Assembly (NCBI GenBank): GCA_947460975.1
Contig: CANHGO010000001.1
Coordinates: forward strand, 575,297-639,296
Source of the DNA: Cytophagaceae bacterium
GTDB taxonomy: Bacteria > Bacteroidota > Bacteroidia > Cytophagales > Spirosomataceae
Length of the DNA: 64,000 bases
Reading direction: 5' to 3'
Numbering within the stretch: position 1 is the first letter of the stretch; every line of letters begins with the position of its first letter. The position numbers were made by a program, and so were the translations under genes. The notes under the pieces were generated by a model, which saw nothing but the letters and a program-made list of their open reading frames with translations, ran no database searches and had not been told where the DNA came from. Shown piece by piece: positions 28,684 through 38,900 of this stretch.

Positions 28684-29520
28684 ATGATGAAAAAAATCAC
28701 GCTCGTGGCATTGTTGGCCTTCATGACCAATATCCTTTTTGCTCAATCAATCTGCTTTTCGACCAAAGATCAAATGCAATTAATGGCCTCAAATAAGGCA
28801 TTTATGAAATCACATGCATTGCCTAAAGCGTATAAGCACGTAAGCAAGGCGGGCGGTGTGATGGTGGAATTTAATACACCAGATGGAACCATGGCCAAAG
28901 GATTTTATATCCCAGCGGCTAAACCAACCCATTATACCTTGTTTGTATTCCAAGAATGGTGGGGATTAAACGATCACATAAAAAGAGAAGCTGAACATTT
29001 CTATTCCACATTAGGCAACGTTAATGTGCTTGCCTTAGATATGTATGATGGAAAAGTAGCTACTAGCCGCGAAGAAGCTGGGAAATTAATGGGAGGAGCT
29101 AGCCCAGCCAGATTAGAATCTATTATAAAAGGAGCCATTTCATATGTAGGGCCTAAAGCAAAAATCGCTACGGTGGGTTGGTGTTTTGGTGGCGCATTAT
29201 CTTTAAAGGCCTCTATTTTAAATGGAAAACAAGCCGCGGCTTGCGTGATGTATTATGGCATGCCGGTGAAAGATGTGGAGCAATTAAAATTACTTCAAAC
29301 GGATGTTTTAGGATTGTTTGCAGGAAAGGAAAAATTCATTTCGACTCAAGTCGTAGCTGAGTTTGATGCCAATATGAAACTGGCTGGGAAAAAATTAACG
29401 ATGAAGAGTTTTGATGCGGACCATGGATTTGCAAACCCTTCTAACCCCATTTACGACAAAGCATCGACAGAGGCTGCTTGGGATATGGCCATCACTTATT
29501 TAAAATCTAAATTAAAATAA
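28684..29520 (+). CDS. Exported dienelactone hydrolase family protein
   Basis: Alpha/beta hydrolase of 278 residues with a signal peptide (MMKKITLVALLAFMTNILFAQ). The Cys nucleophile is C167 in VGWCFGGAL, the acid lies in the LGLFAGKEKF region, and the His is in DADHGFANPS. The oxyanion region reads FQEWWGLNDHI. This is the DLH fold, usually cytoplasmic but here apparently periplasmic. Substrate is unknown. It is divergent from the ThuA fusion and is followed without gap (TAATG) by a tiny lipoprotein gene. Confidence 0.87.
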   Translation: MMKKITLVALLAFMTNILFAQSICFSTKDQMQLMASNKAFMKSHALPKAYKHVSKAGGVMVEFNTPDGTMAKGFYIPAAKPTHYTLFVFQEWWGLNDHIKREAEHFYSTLGNVNVLALDMYDGKVATSREEAGKLMGGASPARLESIIKGAISYVGPKAKIATVGWCFGGALSLKASILNGKQAAACVMYYGMPVKDVEQLKLLQTDVLGLFAGKEKFISTQVVAEFDANMKLAGKKLTMKSFDADHGFANPSNPIYDKASTEAAWDMAITYLKSKLK

Positions 29521-29657
29521 TGCGGTATTTTTTGATATTGCTTTGTGTAGGTTTTCTAGCAGGTTCTTGCGCGAGCAATCGCTATAAGCAAAAACCATAC
29601 AAGAAAAAATGGTCACTTTTTAAGAAAAAATCTTGCGATTGTCCAGACCTTAAATAA
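29520..29657 (+). CDS. Tiny cysteine-containing lipoprotein (45 residues)
   Basis: The ATG shares its A with the TAA stop of the hydrolase gene (TAATG), the usual layout for translational re-initiation. The product starts MRYFLILLCVGFLAGSC, a good lipobox with Cys17, then a very basic stretch (YKQKPYKKKW) and an ending K-S-C-D-C-P-D-L-K. The mature protein is only about 29 residues with a CxC pair. Its last 8 bases overlap the end of the convergent dioxygenase gene. No family is recognised; it would be missed by most length cut-offs. Confidence 0.65.
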   Translation: MRYFLILLCVGFLAGSCASNRYKQKPYKKKWSLFKKKSCDCPDLK

Positions 29658-30438
29658 TGGGGTTAATGGACGATGCGGCTAAAGAACCGGGAGCTAATCC
29701 TTGGAACCAACGTTGCCTATCGGCCTCTTGATTAGGGTTTTTAGGTTCCGTCACGTGCATGTCGGCGTCCATGAAAATTAAAGTCATCACCTCCCGCATT
29801 TGGTTGGTTTCATTTCCCGGGGCAGCATGTAAAGTCCAACCGCGATGAAAGGTGGCATCCCCAGCTTTCATCGTTTTTTGGGCGACAATCGGAAATTTAT
29901 GTTCCGCGACAAATTCACTAATCATTTTTTCAGACTCATCTGAAATTCCAATAGGGGGAAGACTAACATGCTGACTGCCTGAGGCAAAAGTCAACATCCC
30001 CATGCCATCTTCTATGTCGACCAAAGGCATCCACATCGTCACTGTTTTGTCGGTGTCCATCGGCCAGTAATATTGATCTTGATGCCAAGGAGTTAAGCCT
30101 CCACCAGGCTCTTTAAATAAGGCCTGATCATGGTATAATCGTACATTTTTTACACCTAATAATTCAGCTGCAATTTTCCCAAATCTTTTGGCTAAAGAGA
30201 ATTCCTTAATCAACTCATTTTCCTCCCATAGATTCATCATTTGTAGAAATGCCTTTCCATAGGTATCCCTTTCTTCCATCGGCTTTTGATTCTTTTTAAA
30301 ATCAACGGCCCAAGCGCGAATGGCTTCTCGGTAAGGTTTAAGGTCTTCTATTGGGAGTACATTTTCTAGGAAAACGTGTCCATTTTTTTGAAAATCAGAA
30401 ATTAGATTTGACTCTAAAGGATAAGTTTTTGATAACAT
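29650..30438 (-). CDS. Phytanoyl-CoA dioxygenase (PhyH) family protein
   Basis: Fe(II)/2-oxoglutarate oxygenase of 262 residues. Iron ligands are H and D in the WHQD motif (TPWHQDQYYWP), with a distal His in HRGWTLHAAPGN; a following Arg (QMREVMTL) can bind 2-oxoglutarate. Substrate is unknown: bacterial members hydroxylate many small molecules. It is divergent from an AraC-type regulator gene across a 121-base gap, which suggests that regulator controls it. Confidence 0.88.
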   Translation of the reverse strand: MLSKTYPLESNLISDFQKNGHVFLENVLPIEDLKPYREAIRAWAVDFKKNQKPMEERDTYGKAFLQMMNLWEENELIKEFSLAKRFGKIAAELLGVKNVRLYHDQALFKEPGGGLTPWHQDQYYWPMDTDKTVTMWMPLVDIEDGMGMLTFASGSQHVSLPPIGISDESEKMISEFVAEHKFPIVAQKTMKAGDATFHRGWTLHAAPGNETNQMREVMTLIFMDADMHVTEPKNPNQEADRQRWFQGLAPGSLAASSINPII

Positions 30439-30559
30439 CGCGAATATTTTTCACAAAATTGACATGAATTAAAATCAAAAACCACGTCAAAATTTGTAAA
30501 AAATAATGCAATTTTATCCTAAATTCAATTTCGTATAAAAATTGAGGTAAAATATTAAT

Positions 30560-31441
30560 ATGAAGGCGAGCCTTGAACATTTATCAGAAAACATAAATCA
30601 GCCGATCCAATTGAAGGAAATTGTACAGGCGCGTTTTGATGCTCCCTATCATTTTCATCCTGAGTTTGAATTAACATTGATTATATCTGGGGAAGGAAAG
30701 CGTTTCATCGGCAATCAAATTTCTGATTTTAGTCCCGGCGACTTAGTTCTTTTAGGATCCAATTTGCCACATTGTTGGCAAAATCACAGAAAAGATTGGC
30801 TGTCAACGGATGAGGATTTAGATGCGGCTCAGGCCATTGTCATTCATTTTAAGCGAGATTTTCTGGGTGATAAATTTCTTGAGAATGATGCCTGTCAAAG
30901 CATACGCCAATTGTTGGATCGAGCCAAAAGCGGCCTATCTATTTTAGGCCCTACACAGGACAGAATAGCCAGAGAAATGCTGAAATTAAAGGAGTTAGCC
31001 CCATTTCCTCGGCTCTTAGCTTTTCTACAAATTTTACATTCCTTGACGATGGGTGGCGCAGACGTTCAGCCCATTGACACCAATGAGGGAGGCTATACTG
31101 TCTCGAGCGTCGACTTAGAACGAATCAATCGAATATATGCATACATCATTGCGCACTATACGCATGAAGTCCATTTGGATGAGGTAGCTCATTTGGCCAA
31201 CATGACGGAAACAGCTTTTTGCCGGTATTTCAAGAAGGTAACCCAGAAGACTTTTGTGGAAATTGTGACCGAATTTAGAATTAAACATGCGTGCCAAATG
31301 CTAAGAACTACCCAAAAAACGATGGTCGAAATATGTTTTGAAAGCGGTTTTGGCAACTTATCACACTTCAATAAACAGTTTAAGCAATGGATGAAAGTAC
31401 CGCCATTGCAATATCGAAAAATGACTCAGGAATGGGTCTGA
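30560..31441 (+). CDS. AraC-family transcriptional regulator with cupin domain
   Basis: Regulator of 293 residues: N-terminal cupin (about residues 20-130, with FDAPYHFHPEFELTLI and GDLVLLGSNLPHCW) for effector binding, and a C-terminal double helix-turn-helix (about 190-290, with VAHLANMTETAFCRYFKK and VEICFESGFGNLSHFNKQF). The GSNLPHCW motif is typical of cupin-AraC regulators of sugar or aromatic use. Its divergent neighbour PhyH oxygenase is the probable target. Confidence 0.9.
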   Translation: MKASLEHLSENINQPIQLKEIVQARFDAPYHFHPEFELTLIISGEGKRFIGNQISDFSPGDLVLLGSNLPHCWQNHRKDWLSTDEDLDAAQAIVIHFKRDFLGDKFLENDACQSIRQLLDRAKSGLSILGPTQDRIAREMLKLKELAPFPRLLAFLQILHSLTMGGADVQPIDTNEGGYTVSSVDLERINRIYAYIIAHYTHEVHLDEVAHLANMTETAFCRYFKKVTQKTFVEIVTEFRIKHACQMLRTTQKTMVEICFESGFGNLSHFNKQFKQWMKVPPLQYRKMTQEWV

Positions 31442-31442
31442 T

Positions 31443-32495
31443 CTAAATGACTTCGTTCTTCTCTGGAAAGAGCAAACTCAAAATAATGCTGGTCGCTAAA
31501 ATTCCAACAATCACCGCTAAGGATGAAAGCGTTCCAAAACCGATTTCCGTTAAATAGTGATGTCCCAGCATTTTCAAGCCAACGAAGCTCAACAAAACTC
31601 CTAGGCCGATAGGTAAAAAGCGAAATAAACCCATCAAATTCGACAGAAAAAAGAAGAGCGAACGCAAACCCATCACCGCAAAAACATTGGAAAAAAAGAC
31701 AATGTAAGGATCCTTTGAAATTGAGAAAATAGCTGGAATGGAATCCACGGCAAATAATATATCCGTAAATGCAATTACTACCACGATCACGAAAATAGGT
31801 GTAATAAATAATTTACCCGTTTTCATACGCACGAAGAATCGGCCTATGACATTCCGGTGATACACATTAAAGAAACGCGATAAGAACTTGACGATCGGGT
31901 GTTCGGACGGATTAATCTCTTCATCATGTTGTTTGGTAAATAAAATTTTCACTCCGGTATAAACTAAAAATGCCCCAAAAACATAAATGATCCAATCAAA
32001 TTTTTGCAACAAAGCCGCCCCCAAGAATATGAAAATTAAACGCAAAATGATGGCTCCTAAAATACCCCAAACCAAGATCTTTTTATAGTAGCGCTTTTGA
32101 ACACCAAAGGAATTGAAAATTAAAATGAACACAAATACATTGTCGGCCGACAACGAATATTCGACCAAATATCCCGTTATAAACTCAAGGGATAAATTAT
32201 TTTGAAAAATAGTTAATTGGTCTGCAAAAGACCCGCTGCCCAAGTCTATGTGAGGAGCATATAATTCTTTGACGGCAATTAATCCATTTACATCCGTAAT
32301 GCCATGCACCATACCGCCAAATTGTCCCAAAAAAAAGTAAAACGAAATCGCTAAAAGCACCCACGCCCCCGTCCAAAAACCCGCCTCTTTAAAGGTAACC
32401 TCCGCAGCACCTGCCTTTTTGAAAATTCCCAGGTCCACAAGCATAATAGCTATGACCAAGATTGAAAAAAGAAGAAAAAATAGAGATTCGCTCAT
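31443..32495 (-). CDS. TerC/Alx family integral membrane protein
   Basis: Polytopic protein of 350 residues with the TerC signature: SLEFITGYLVEYSLSADNVF (acidic metal-pocket residues), a cytoplasmic loop, then AFTDILFAVDSIPAIFSIS with DPYIVFFSNVFAVMGLRSLFF. Family members such as Alx and MeeF export Mn or other metals; tellurium resistance need not apply. It is convergent with the AraC gene (one-base gap) and divergent from the glycosyltransferase. Confidence 0.9.
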   Translation of the reverse strand: MSESLFFLLFSILVIAIMLVDLGIFKKAGAAEVTFKEAGFWTGAWVLLAISFYFFLGQFGGMVHGITDVNGLIAVKELYAPHIDLGSGSFADQLTIFQNNLSLEFITGYLVEYSLSADNVFVFILIFNSFGVQKRYYKKILVWGILGAIILRLIFIFLGAALLQKFDWIIYVFGAFLVYTGVKILFTKQHDEEINPSEHPIVKFLSRFFNVYHRNVIGRFFVRMKTGKLFITPIFVIVVVIAFTDILFAVDSIPAIFSISKDPYIVFFSNVFAVMGLRSLFFFLSNLMGLFRFLPIGLGVLLSFVGLKMLGHHYLTEIGFGTLSSLAVIVGILATSIILSLLFPEKNEVI

Positions 32496-32551
32496 AAATA
32501 TTTAATTTTACCATTAGGCGACACAAAGGTCGCAAAAAATAGCCAAAAAAT

Positions 32552-33289
32552 ATGTACGAAGGGAAAAAGGTTATCGTCGTGATGCCGGCTTACAAGGCCG
32601 CGTTAACACTAGAAAAAACATATCAAGAAATACCACATGATTGGGTGGATGAGGTGATTTTAGTGGATGATTATAGTCCAGACAATACGGTGGAAGTAGC
32701 GAAAAAAATTGGCATTAAGCATATCGTGCAACATGATAAAAACCTTGGCTATGGTGGAAATCAAAAATCATGTTATACAAAAGCGCTTGCCTTGGGTGGT
32801 GACATTGTGATCATGCTGCATCCGGATTATCAATACACTCCCATGTTATTAAAAGCCATGATTTCTATTATTGGCAATGGTTTATACCCCGTAGTTTTTG
32901 CTTCGAGAATTTTAGGAAAAGGTGCTTTAAAAGGCGGCATGCCTATTTATAAATATATAGCCAATCGGCTCTTAACCCTGTTTCAAAATATATTAATTGA
33001 CCAAAAACTCTCCGAATACCACACTGGTTATCGGGCTTTTTCCAAGGAAGCGTTAGAAGCCGTACAGTTTACAAAATGTGACAACGATTTTATTTTTGAT
33101 AATCAAATGGTGTTGCAATTGTTTTGGAAGGGTTTTGAGGTGGGCGAAGTAACATGTCCAACTAAATATTTCGAAGAGGCGTCGTCGATTAATTTTAAAC
33201 GAAGTTCCATTTATGGCTTAGGTGTTTTATGGTACTCCGTACGTTACCGACTGGCTAAATGGGGATGGAAATGGGATTTGGTGGAATAG
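32552..33289 (+). CDS. Family 2 glycosyltransferase, dolichol-phosphate-mannose-synthase-like
   Basis: GT-A fold enzyme of 245 residues: VIVVMPAYKAALTLEKT at the N-terminus, nucleotide/metal acidic residues in ILVDDYSPDNT, and a second acidic site in MLHPDYQYTP (replacing the DADLQ-type motif). No C-terminal membrane helices are clear, so it is a soluble DPMS-like class. It probably transfers a sugar to a polyprenyl phosphate or similar acceptor. It is a single-gene unit followed by a stem-loop. Confidence 0.85.
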   Translation: MYEGKKVIVVMPAYKAALTLEKTYQEIPHDWVDEVILVDDYSPDNTVEVAKKIGIKHIVQHDKNLGYGGNQKSCYTKALALGGDIVIMLHPDYQYTPMLLKAMISIIGNGLYPVVFASRILGKGALKGGMPIYKYIANRLLTLFQNILIDQKLSEYHTGYRAFSKEALEAVQFTKCDNDFIFDNQMVLQLFWKGFEVGEVTCPTKYFEEASSINFKRSSIYGLGVLWYSVRYRLAKWGWKWDLVE

Positions 33290-33296
33290 TTATTTT

Positions 33297-33327
33297 GTTT
33301 CAAGCCTTTTTTTATAAGGCTTGAAAC
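33297..33327. terminator. Stem-loop between convergent genes
   Basis: Twelve-base arms GTTTCAAGCCTT and AAGGCTTGAAAC with a 7-base T-rich loop. Neither strand has a good T-run directly after the stem, so terminator function is probable from its place rather than proven. Confidence 0.55.
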
Positions 33328-33339
33328 ATTGAAAAATTC

Positions 33340-35727
33340 CTACAGCCGAATATTAAGTCCCAATAAAAAGTTGAACCCCGCCTGAGGATATTGAAAATTT
33401 TCCGTCGTTAATTCTCCTGCATACAGATAACTATAAGTATATCCATTAGACGAGTACATCGAATTCAACACATTATTTAACAATAAAGTAGAGTTGATAT
33501 GTGTAGAAAACACATAGCTAAACCTCAAATCTTGAGTGGCATAAGCAGCCAATGATCGCTTTTCCGTTGACGTATTATCTAAATATTGCTTGCCCACATA
33601 TTTGGATAATAGCGCTCCCTCAAAAGGTCCTCTTTTATAGGTAATCGTATTCCCAGCGATTACATTGGGTGAATACGCTATATCCGTTGTGCCGTGTGGG
33701 ATGATTTTCTCGGTGTAGTTTTCATAATCGGTCAACTTCTCATTGAAATTTTGTATTTTATTTTGGCTCAACGTTACATTTCCAGACCAAAGGAGATGAG
33801 GCAAAATTTGATAATTCAAAGAAGCCTCTAGACCCAATCGGTAACTGTCTGAGGCATTGGTTCGAATCGCCTCGCCTACATTATTTAGGGCACCGGTGAG
33901 GACCAATTGATCTTTATATTTCATGAAATAGCCGTTCACTTGCAAGGCATATTTTTTCCCAGTGCGCTGATAGCCTAGCTCATAATCTTGAAGGTATTCG
34001 GGTCGAGGTGCGGAATTTGGATTGTCCACAAAATCTTGCCGACTAGGTTCCTTGCTGCCCAAAGAGATCGAAGAATAAATTTTTGAATCGTCTGAAATCT
34101 GATGGGTCAAACCAGCTTTGGGGTTAAAAAATTGATAGCTGTTTTGATTGGCCAAGGTCAAAAACTTATCTGCCGTGCCCAACATCGTATACCCAACCGT
34201 TCGATATTGTAAATCAAGGTATGCATTCCAACGATCAGCTAAAACCAAGTTTGCCTTTGCATACAAATTCAAATCCGTTTTTTGGGACCTACTCCGATAC
34301 CACTCATAGCCTTTGTATGAAACAGGTAAGGATTTACCCTCCGTAATGAGCCCAAAATGCCTCCCCACATATCGGTTCCAAGCACCTCCAAAATTGAATT
34401 TAATCCTGTTAGATCCTTCATATTGCAACGAAAAAGTACTTCCATAAAAGTCATTATCCAACCATTTTTGGCGAATCAAATCGGTGCTAATTTTTGAATT
34501 TATTCCATAATTTTCCAAAGCGGCTTCAGGCTTGAATTCCTCGAAATAACCTCTTCCATAGGTGTAATGAGCATTTAAATCTAAATTCCAGGTAGCGGAT
34601 ATTCGATGATTTGTCAACAATTGTACATGATCTTGGGCATAATTATCCGTTTGGTTTGCATAGGTATAATAGTTGTACGTCCGACCGGATTTCAACAAGT
34701 TTTCGGCCTCCGCGGTGGACAAATAATTACGATCAATGAAAGCCTGCATCTCAGTTAAAGACCCGCCAACGCGAGATTCTGGAGTCCCATACCAAGACTG
34801 AAAAGTCTTCTCTTTGCCAAGAAAATAATTGACCCGCACAAAGCTTTTTTTGCCAAAATAAGCTGCAGACAGATAAGCGGATTGAAGGTTAGAGGATGCG
34901 CGGTCGATGTAGCCATCCGAAACGATTCTTGACAAACGTCCATCCACCGTAAATTTACCGCCCAACAACCCCGAACCTAATTTCAGCGTTGTCTTAAGCG
35001 TTCCAAAAGATCCCCCAGAAGCATTTATTTCTGCATAGGATTTCTCCTCAAAATGATTTGTTTGCATGTTGACCGATCCACCAAAAGCTCCAGCACCGTT
35101 TGTCGACGTACCCACTCCCCGCTGTATTTGCACCGAATTAACAGAACTCGCAAAATCTGGCATATTGACCCAATAGGTTCCTTGAGATTCAGAATCGTTC
35201 ACAGGAATACCATTGATTGTCACGTTGACCCTCGTCGCATCAGAGCCCCGAATTCTGATTCCAGTATACCCGACTCCAGCGCCCGCATCGGAAGTAGTTA
35301 CGACAGATGGAGTAAAATTTAGCAAATTGGGCATATCTTGGCCCAAATTATTTTTGCCTAGTTCCGCTGCCGAAACATTTGAAAAGGCCATCGCCGAATT
35401 TTCATCCGCGCGTAAGGACTTCACCGTCACCTCACCTTGTAAAAAACTAGAGCGTTTTAATTCGACGCGCGACGCTTTTTCAGCTAAAATCTCGACCGGC
35501 TCATAGCCAACAAAACTAATTTTAAGAACGTTTTTTTGAGATAGCAAACGAATGGAAAAATATCCATTGGCATCCGTAATCGTTCCATTGGGACTTCCTA
35601 CGAAAGAAACTGAAGCGCCCCATAAAGGCAATTTCGATTCTTGATCTAGCACTTGCCCGCGCATTTTTTGGGCAAAACTGGACTGAACAGAAACAAACAA
35701 AATAAACAATGTCATTAACTTTTTCAT
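33340..35727 (-). CDS. TonB-dependent outer-membrane receptor under a TPP riboswitch
   Basis: Outer-membrane active importer of 795 residues: signal peptide (MKKLMTLFILFVSVQSSFAQ), a carboxypeptidase-regulatory-like domain (about 21-95, KMRGQVLDQESKLPLWGASV), a plug (about 110-225, with IRIRGSDATRVNVTINGIPV), and a 22-strand barrel ending in an aromatic-spaced C-terminus (FNFLLGLNIRL). Its 5' leader holds a thiamine pyrophosphate aptamer, so the cargo is most likely thiamine or a precursor. No inner-membrane transporter (PnuT) or thi gene is adjacent, so the gene stands alone. Confidence 0.93.
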   Translation of the reverse strand: MKKLMTLFILFVSVQSSFAQKMRGQVLDQESKLPLWGASVSFVGSPNGTITDANGYFSIRLLSQKNVLKISFVGYEPVEILAEKASRVELKRSSFLQGEVTVKSLRADENSAMAFSNVSAAELGKNNLGQDMPNLLNFTPSVVTTSDAGAGVGYTGIRIRGSDATRVNVTINGIPVNDSESQGTYWVNMPDFASSVNSVQIQRGVGTSTNGAGAFGGSVNMQTNHFEEKSYAEINASGGSFGTLKTTLKLGSGLLGGKFTVDGRLSRIVSDGYIDRASSNLQSAYLSAAYFGKKSFVRVNYFLGKEKTFQSWYGTPESRVGGSLTEMQAFIDRNYLSTAEAENLLKSGRTYNYYTYANQTDNYAQDHVQLLTNHRISATWNLDLNAHYTYGRGYFEEFKPEAALENYGINSKISTDLIRQKWLDNDFYGSTFSLQYEGSNRIKFNFGGAWNRYVGRHFGLITEGKSLPVSYKGYEWYRSRSQKTDLNLYAKANLVLADRWNAYLDLQYRTVGYTMLGTADKFLTLANQNSYQFFNPKAGLTHQISDDSKIYSSISLGSKEPSRQDFVDNPNSAPRPEYLQDYELGYQRTGKKYALQVNGYFMKYKDQLVLTGALNNVGEAIRTNASDSYRLGLEASLNYQILPHLLWSGNVTLSQNKIQNFNEKLTDYENYTEKIIPHGTTDIAYSPNVIAGNTITYKRGPFEGALLSKYVGKQYLDNTSTEKRSLAAYATQDLRFSYVFSTHINSTLLLNNVLNSMYSSNGYTYSYLYAGELTTENFQYPQAGFNFLLGLNIRL

Positions 35728-35825
35728 TTTGAAATATTAATAACAGGCAAAGGAGTCAAATCCCGTATGATTCAACAATAACCCTTATTTTTTGATTTTT
35801 TTGAGTTTTCAGCGCTAAAAACTCG

Positions 35826-35908
35826 ACAAAATCCCTTCGACGGCATTATCCGTATCAGGTTCAATGGGTATAATCTCAGCCTATTTTTCAAGGCACCCCT
35901 TTTTGTGG
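35826..35908 (-). promoter_or_regulatory. TPP riboswitch (thi box) aptamer
   Basis: On the minus strand the leader contains the conserved aptamer: GGGGUGCC, then GGCUGAGA, UACCC, the invariant ACCUGAU, GGAUAAUGCC and CGAAGGGA. The closing P1 stem is ACAAAA (35901-35906) with UUUUGU (35826-35831). It starts within a few bases of the promoter, about 100 bases before the receptor ATG. Downstream there is a 7-bp hairpin (arms at 35818-35824 and 35803-35809) but no U-tract, so control is more likely translational than by termination. Confidence 0.96.
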
Positions 35909-35913
35909 ATGCA

Positions 35914-35921
35914 CAAAGATA
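35914..35921 (-). promoter_or_regulatory. -7 promoter element upstream of the TPP riboswitch
   Basis: TATCTTTG on the minus strand, ending a few bases before the riboswitch P1 stem. It gives a leader of roughly 180 bases. A TTG (35945-35947) is 23 bases upstream. Confidence 0.7.
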
Positions 35922-35977
35922 TAAATTTTTCTACCTTTACGTTCCAAATTTAAAAAATTACCTGTTTTAGGGATCGT

Positions 35978-38900
35978 ATGATCGTAAAGGATTTCCTCCA
36001 ATTATATAAGTATGATGGGATTGTGCAAACAATTTCCCAGCAAATTACTAATGCAAATAAAGGGAGTTCGTTTTACGTAAAAGGGCTATGTGGCGCACTA
36101 GACACCGTTTTAATCGCCGCCTTAAGTCAAGAAAAAAATCCATTTCTACTCGTTTGTGAAGAAAAAGAGGAAGCTCAATATATGTTGAACGACCTGCAAT
36201 CGCTCTTAGGGGATACCGCCGTCATGCTTTTCCCCATGTCACATAAAAAACCCTATGAGTGGGAGGAAGTAGATAATGCCAATGTGCTCATGCGGGCGGA
36301 AGTGCTGAATACATTGAGCAATTACCAGGGTCAAATATTAGTTTTAGTCACCTATCCTGAGGCACTAACAGATAAAGTAATTAATCGAAAATCGCTGGTA
36401 AAAAATACCCTTTCTATACGCGTTGGAGATAAAATTGACCCCACTTTTGTGGCCGAGACGCTCAATGAATATGATTTTGAGCGAACTGATTTTGTTTATG
36501 AAGCGGGTCAATATTCCGTGCGTGGAGGAATTTTAGATGTATTTTCCTATGCCGCCGAATTTCCTTATCGGCTTGATTTTTCAGGCAATGACGTTGAAAG
36601 CATCCGAACCTTTCATCCAGAAACCCAATTGTCTATCCAATCGGTTTCAGCCATGCACCTGATTCCAGACGTGCAAACAAAATTAGTGCAAGAAACCAGA
36701 GAAACATTTTTCTCTTTTTTGCCAGAGAATACGGCCGTTTGGATTAAAGACCCAGGCACTTTATTGGAAATCATTGAAACCAATTTTGAAAAGGCTACTG
36801 CTGATTTTGAGCGAATAAAATCCTCCGGCGGCGGAAATATCCAAATCATCAGCGATCCAAGCGAACGCTGGGAAACAAAAAAAGATGTAAAAAAATCATT
36901 GACTGGATTTACGCTGGTGGAATTTGGGAAGCGAGCATTTTTCAAAGGTGCCACGCTCATCCAATATCCTTCCAAAAATCCCGGTGCCTTCCAGAAAGAT
37001 TTTGAACGTCTGGCCGCTGCGTTTTTAGAAAATCAAAGTTTGGGCTTTCAAAATATTATTTGTTCGGAATCTGCGCGCCAACTCGAACGTTTGGAGGTCA
37101 TTTTCAATGAGATAAATTCGACGATTCAGTTCAAAACAATTCAAATTACGCTAAGAGAAGGGTTTATAGATGAGCAAACAAAAATTGCCTTTTATCCGGA
37201 TCACCAACTTTTTGATCGATACAACCGATTTAAAGAGAAAAATAAATTCTCTAAAAATAAAACCCTCACCTTAAAAGAATTAAGAAGTTTACAAGTGGGC
37301 GACTTTGTGACCCACGTCGATTATGGGATCGGTCGTTTCGCGGGTTTGAATATCATCGACACCTCGAACGGCGAACAAGAAGTGATCCGGTTAATTTATC
37401 GAGATGACGATGTCTTGTCGGTTTCCATCCATTCCTTGCACAAGATTTCAAAATATTCAGGCAAAGACGGAGCGCCGCCCAGCATGTCCAAACTGGGCTC
37501 CCCCGAATGGGACAATAAAAAATCAAAGGTAAAAAGGCAAGTAAAAGACATTGCAAAAGAATTAATTGCGCTCTATGCCAAAAGAAAAACCGCCAGAGGA
37601 TTTGCCTTTTCAGCCGACACCTATTTACAAGCGGAATTAGAATCTTCCTTCATTTATGAGGACACGCCAGACCAAGCAAAAGCCACGGCCGATGTAAAAA
37701 TGGATATGGAAAAGCCACATCCGATGGACCGATTGGTCTGTGGAGATGTGGGTTTTGGTAAAACTGAAATCGCCATCAGAGCCGCATTTAAAGCTGTTGC
37801 CGATTCTAAACAAGTGGCTGTCCTCGTACCCACCACCGTGCTGGCGATGCAGCATTTTAGAACTTTTCATGAACGATTGGCTGCTTTCCCTTGCAAAGTA
37901 GAGTACATCAATCGCTTCAAATCCAGTAAACAGATTAATGAAACACTCGCACGAGTTGCCACCGGCGAAACCGATATACTGATTGGCACACACCGACTGG
38001 TCAATAAAGATGTGGTGTTCAAAAACCTAGGTTTGATGATTATAGACGAAGAACAAAAATTTGGAGTCAAGGTCAAAGACCGGTTAAAAGAAATGCGTGT
38101 GGATGTGGATGTGCTCACTTTAACCGCTACGCCAATCCCTAGGACCCTGCATTTTTCGCTAATGGGTGCGCGTGATTTATCCATTATTGCAACTCCGCCC
38201 CCGAATCGCCAACCGGTCGAGACCAAATTAGTGGTCATGACTGATGAAATTTTAAGGGATGGTGTGCGTAGTGAATTAGCTCGCGGAGGACAAGTTTTTG
38301 TCGTACACAATAAAATTAGTGATTTGGAGAGTACGGCCAACCGGATTTTGCGTTTAGTTCCCGATGCTAAAATAGGCGTGGCGCATGGACAAATGGAAGG
38401 CGATAAATTAGAAAAAATCATGCTCGGGTTTATTGAAGGCCATTTCGATGTGTTAGTCGCCACCAATATCATCGAATCCGGTTTGGATATTCCAAATGCC
38501 AACACCATTTATATCTTGAATGCAAACCATTTTGGTCTTTCCGATCTACACCAAATGCGTGGCCGCGTAGGCAGGTCGAACAAAAAAGCCTATTGCTTTT
38601 TGGCCACTCCATCTTTAGCCTCCCTAACCAGCGATGCGAGAAAAAGATTAAGCGCCTTGGAAGAATTTGCAGATTTGGGAGACGGCATCAAAGTAGCCAT
38701 GCGTGATTTAGATATTCGAGGAGCCGGAAATTTATTGGGAGGAGAACAGAGCGGATTTATTAATGATTTGGGATATGACATGTACCATAAAATTTTAGAT
38801 GAGGCAGTCCAAGAATTAAAAGAAAATGAATTCAAATCTTTATTTGAGACAGATTTAGGGGTAGTGGCAGAGGCCCTAAAAGTAGATTGTCAAATCGAAA

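Noticed and set aside
31443..32495. Tellurite resistance operon
   Set aside because: Only a TerC-family membrane protein is present, without terA, B, D or Z; the family is widely involved in metal export.
35803..35824. Intrinsic terminator in the TPP riboswitch leader
   Set aside because: The 7-bp hairpin is real but is followed by an A-rich, not T-rich, stretch in the direction of transcription.
37867..38508. 213-codon open frame on the minus strand inside mfd
   Set aside because: It is fully antisense to conserved Mfd helicase motifs, its translation is Ser/Thr-rich without any domain, and it has no promoter; it is a by-product of mfd codon usage.
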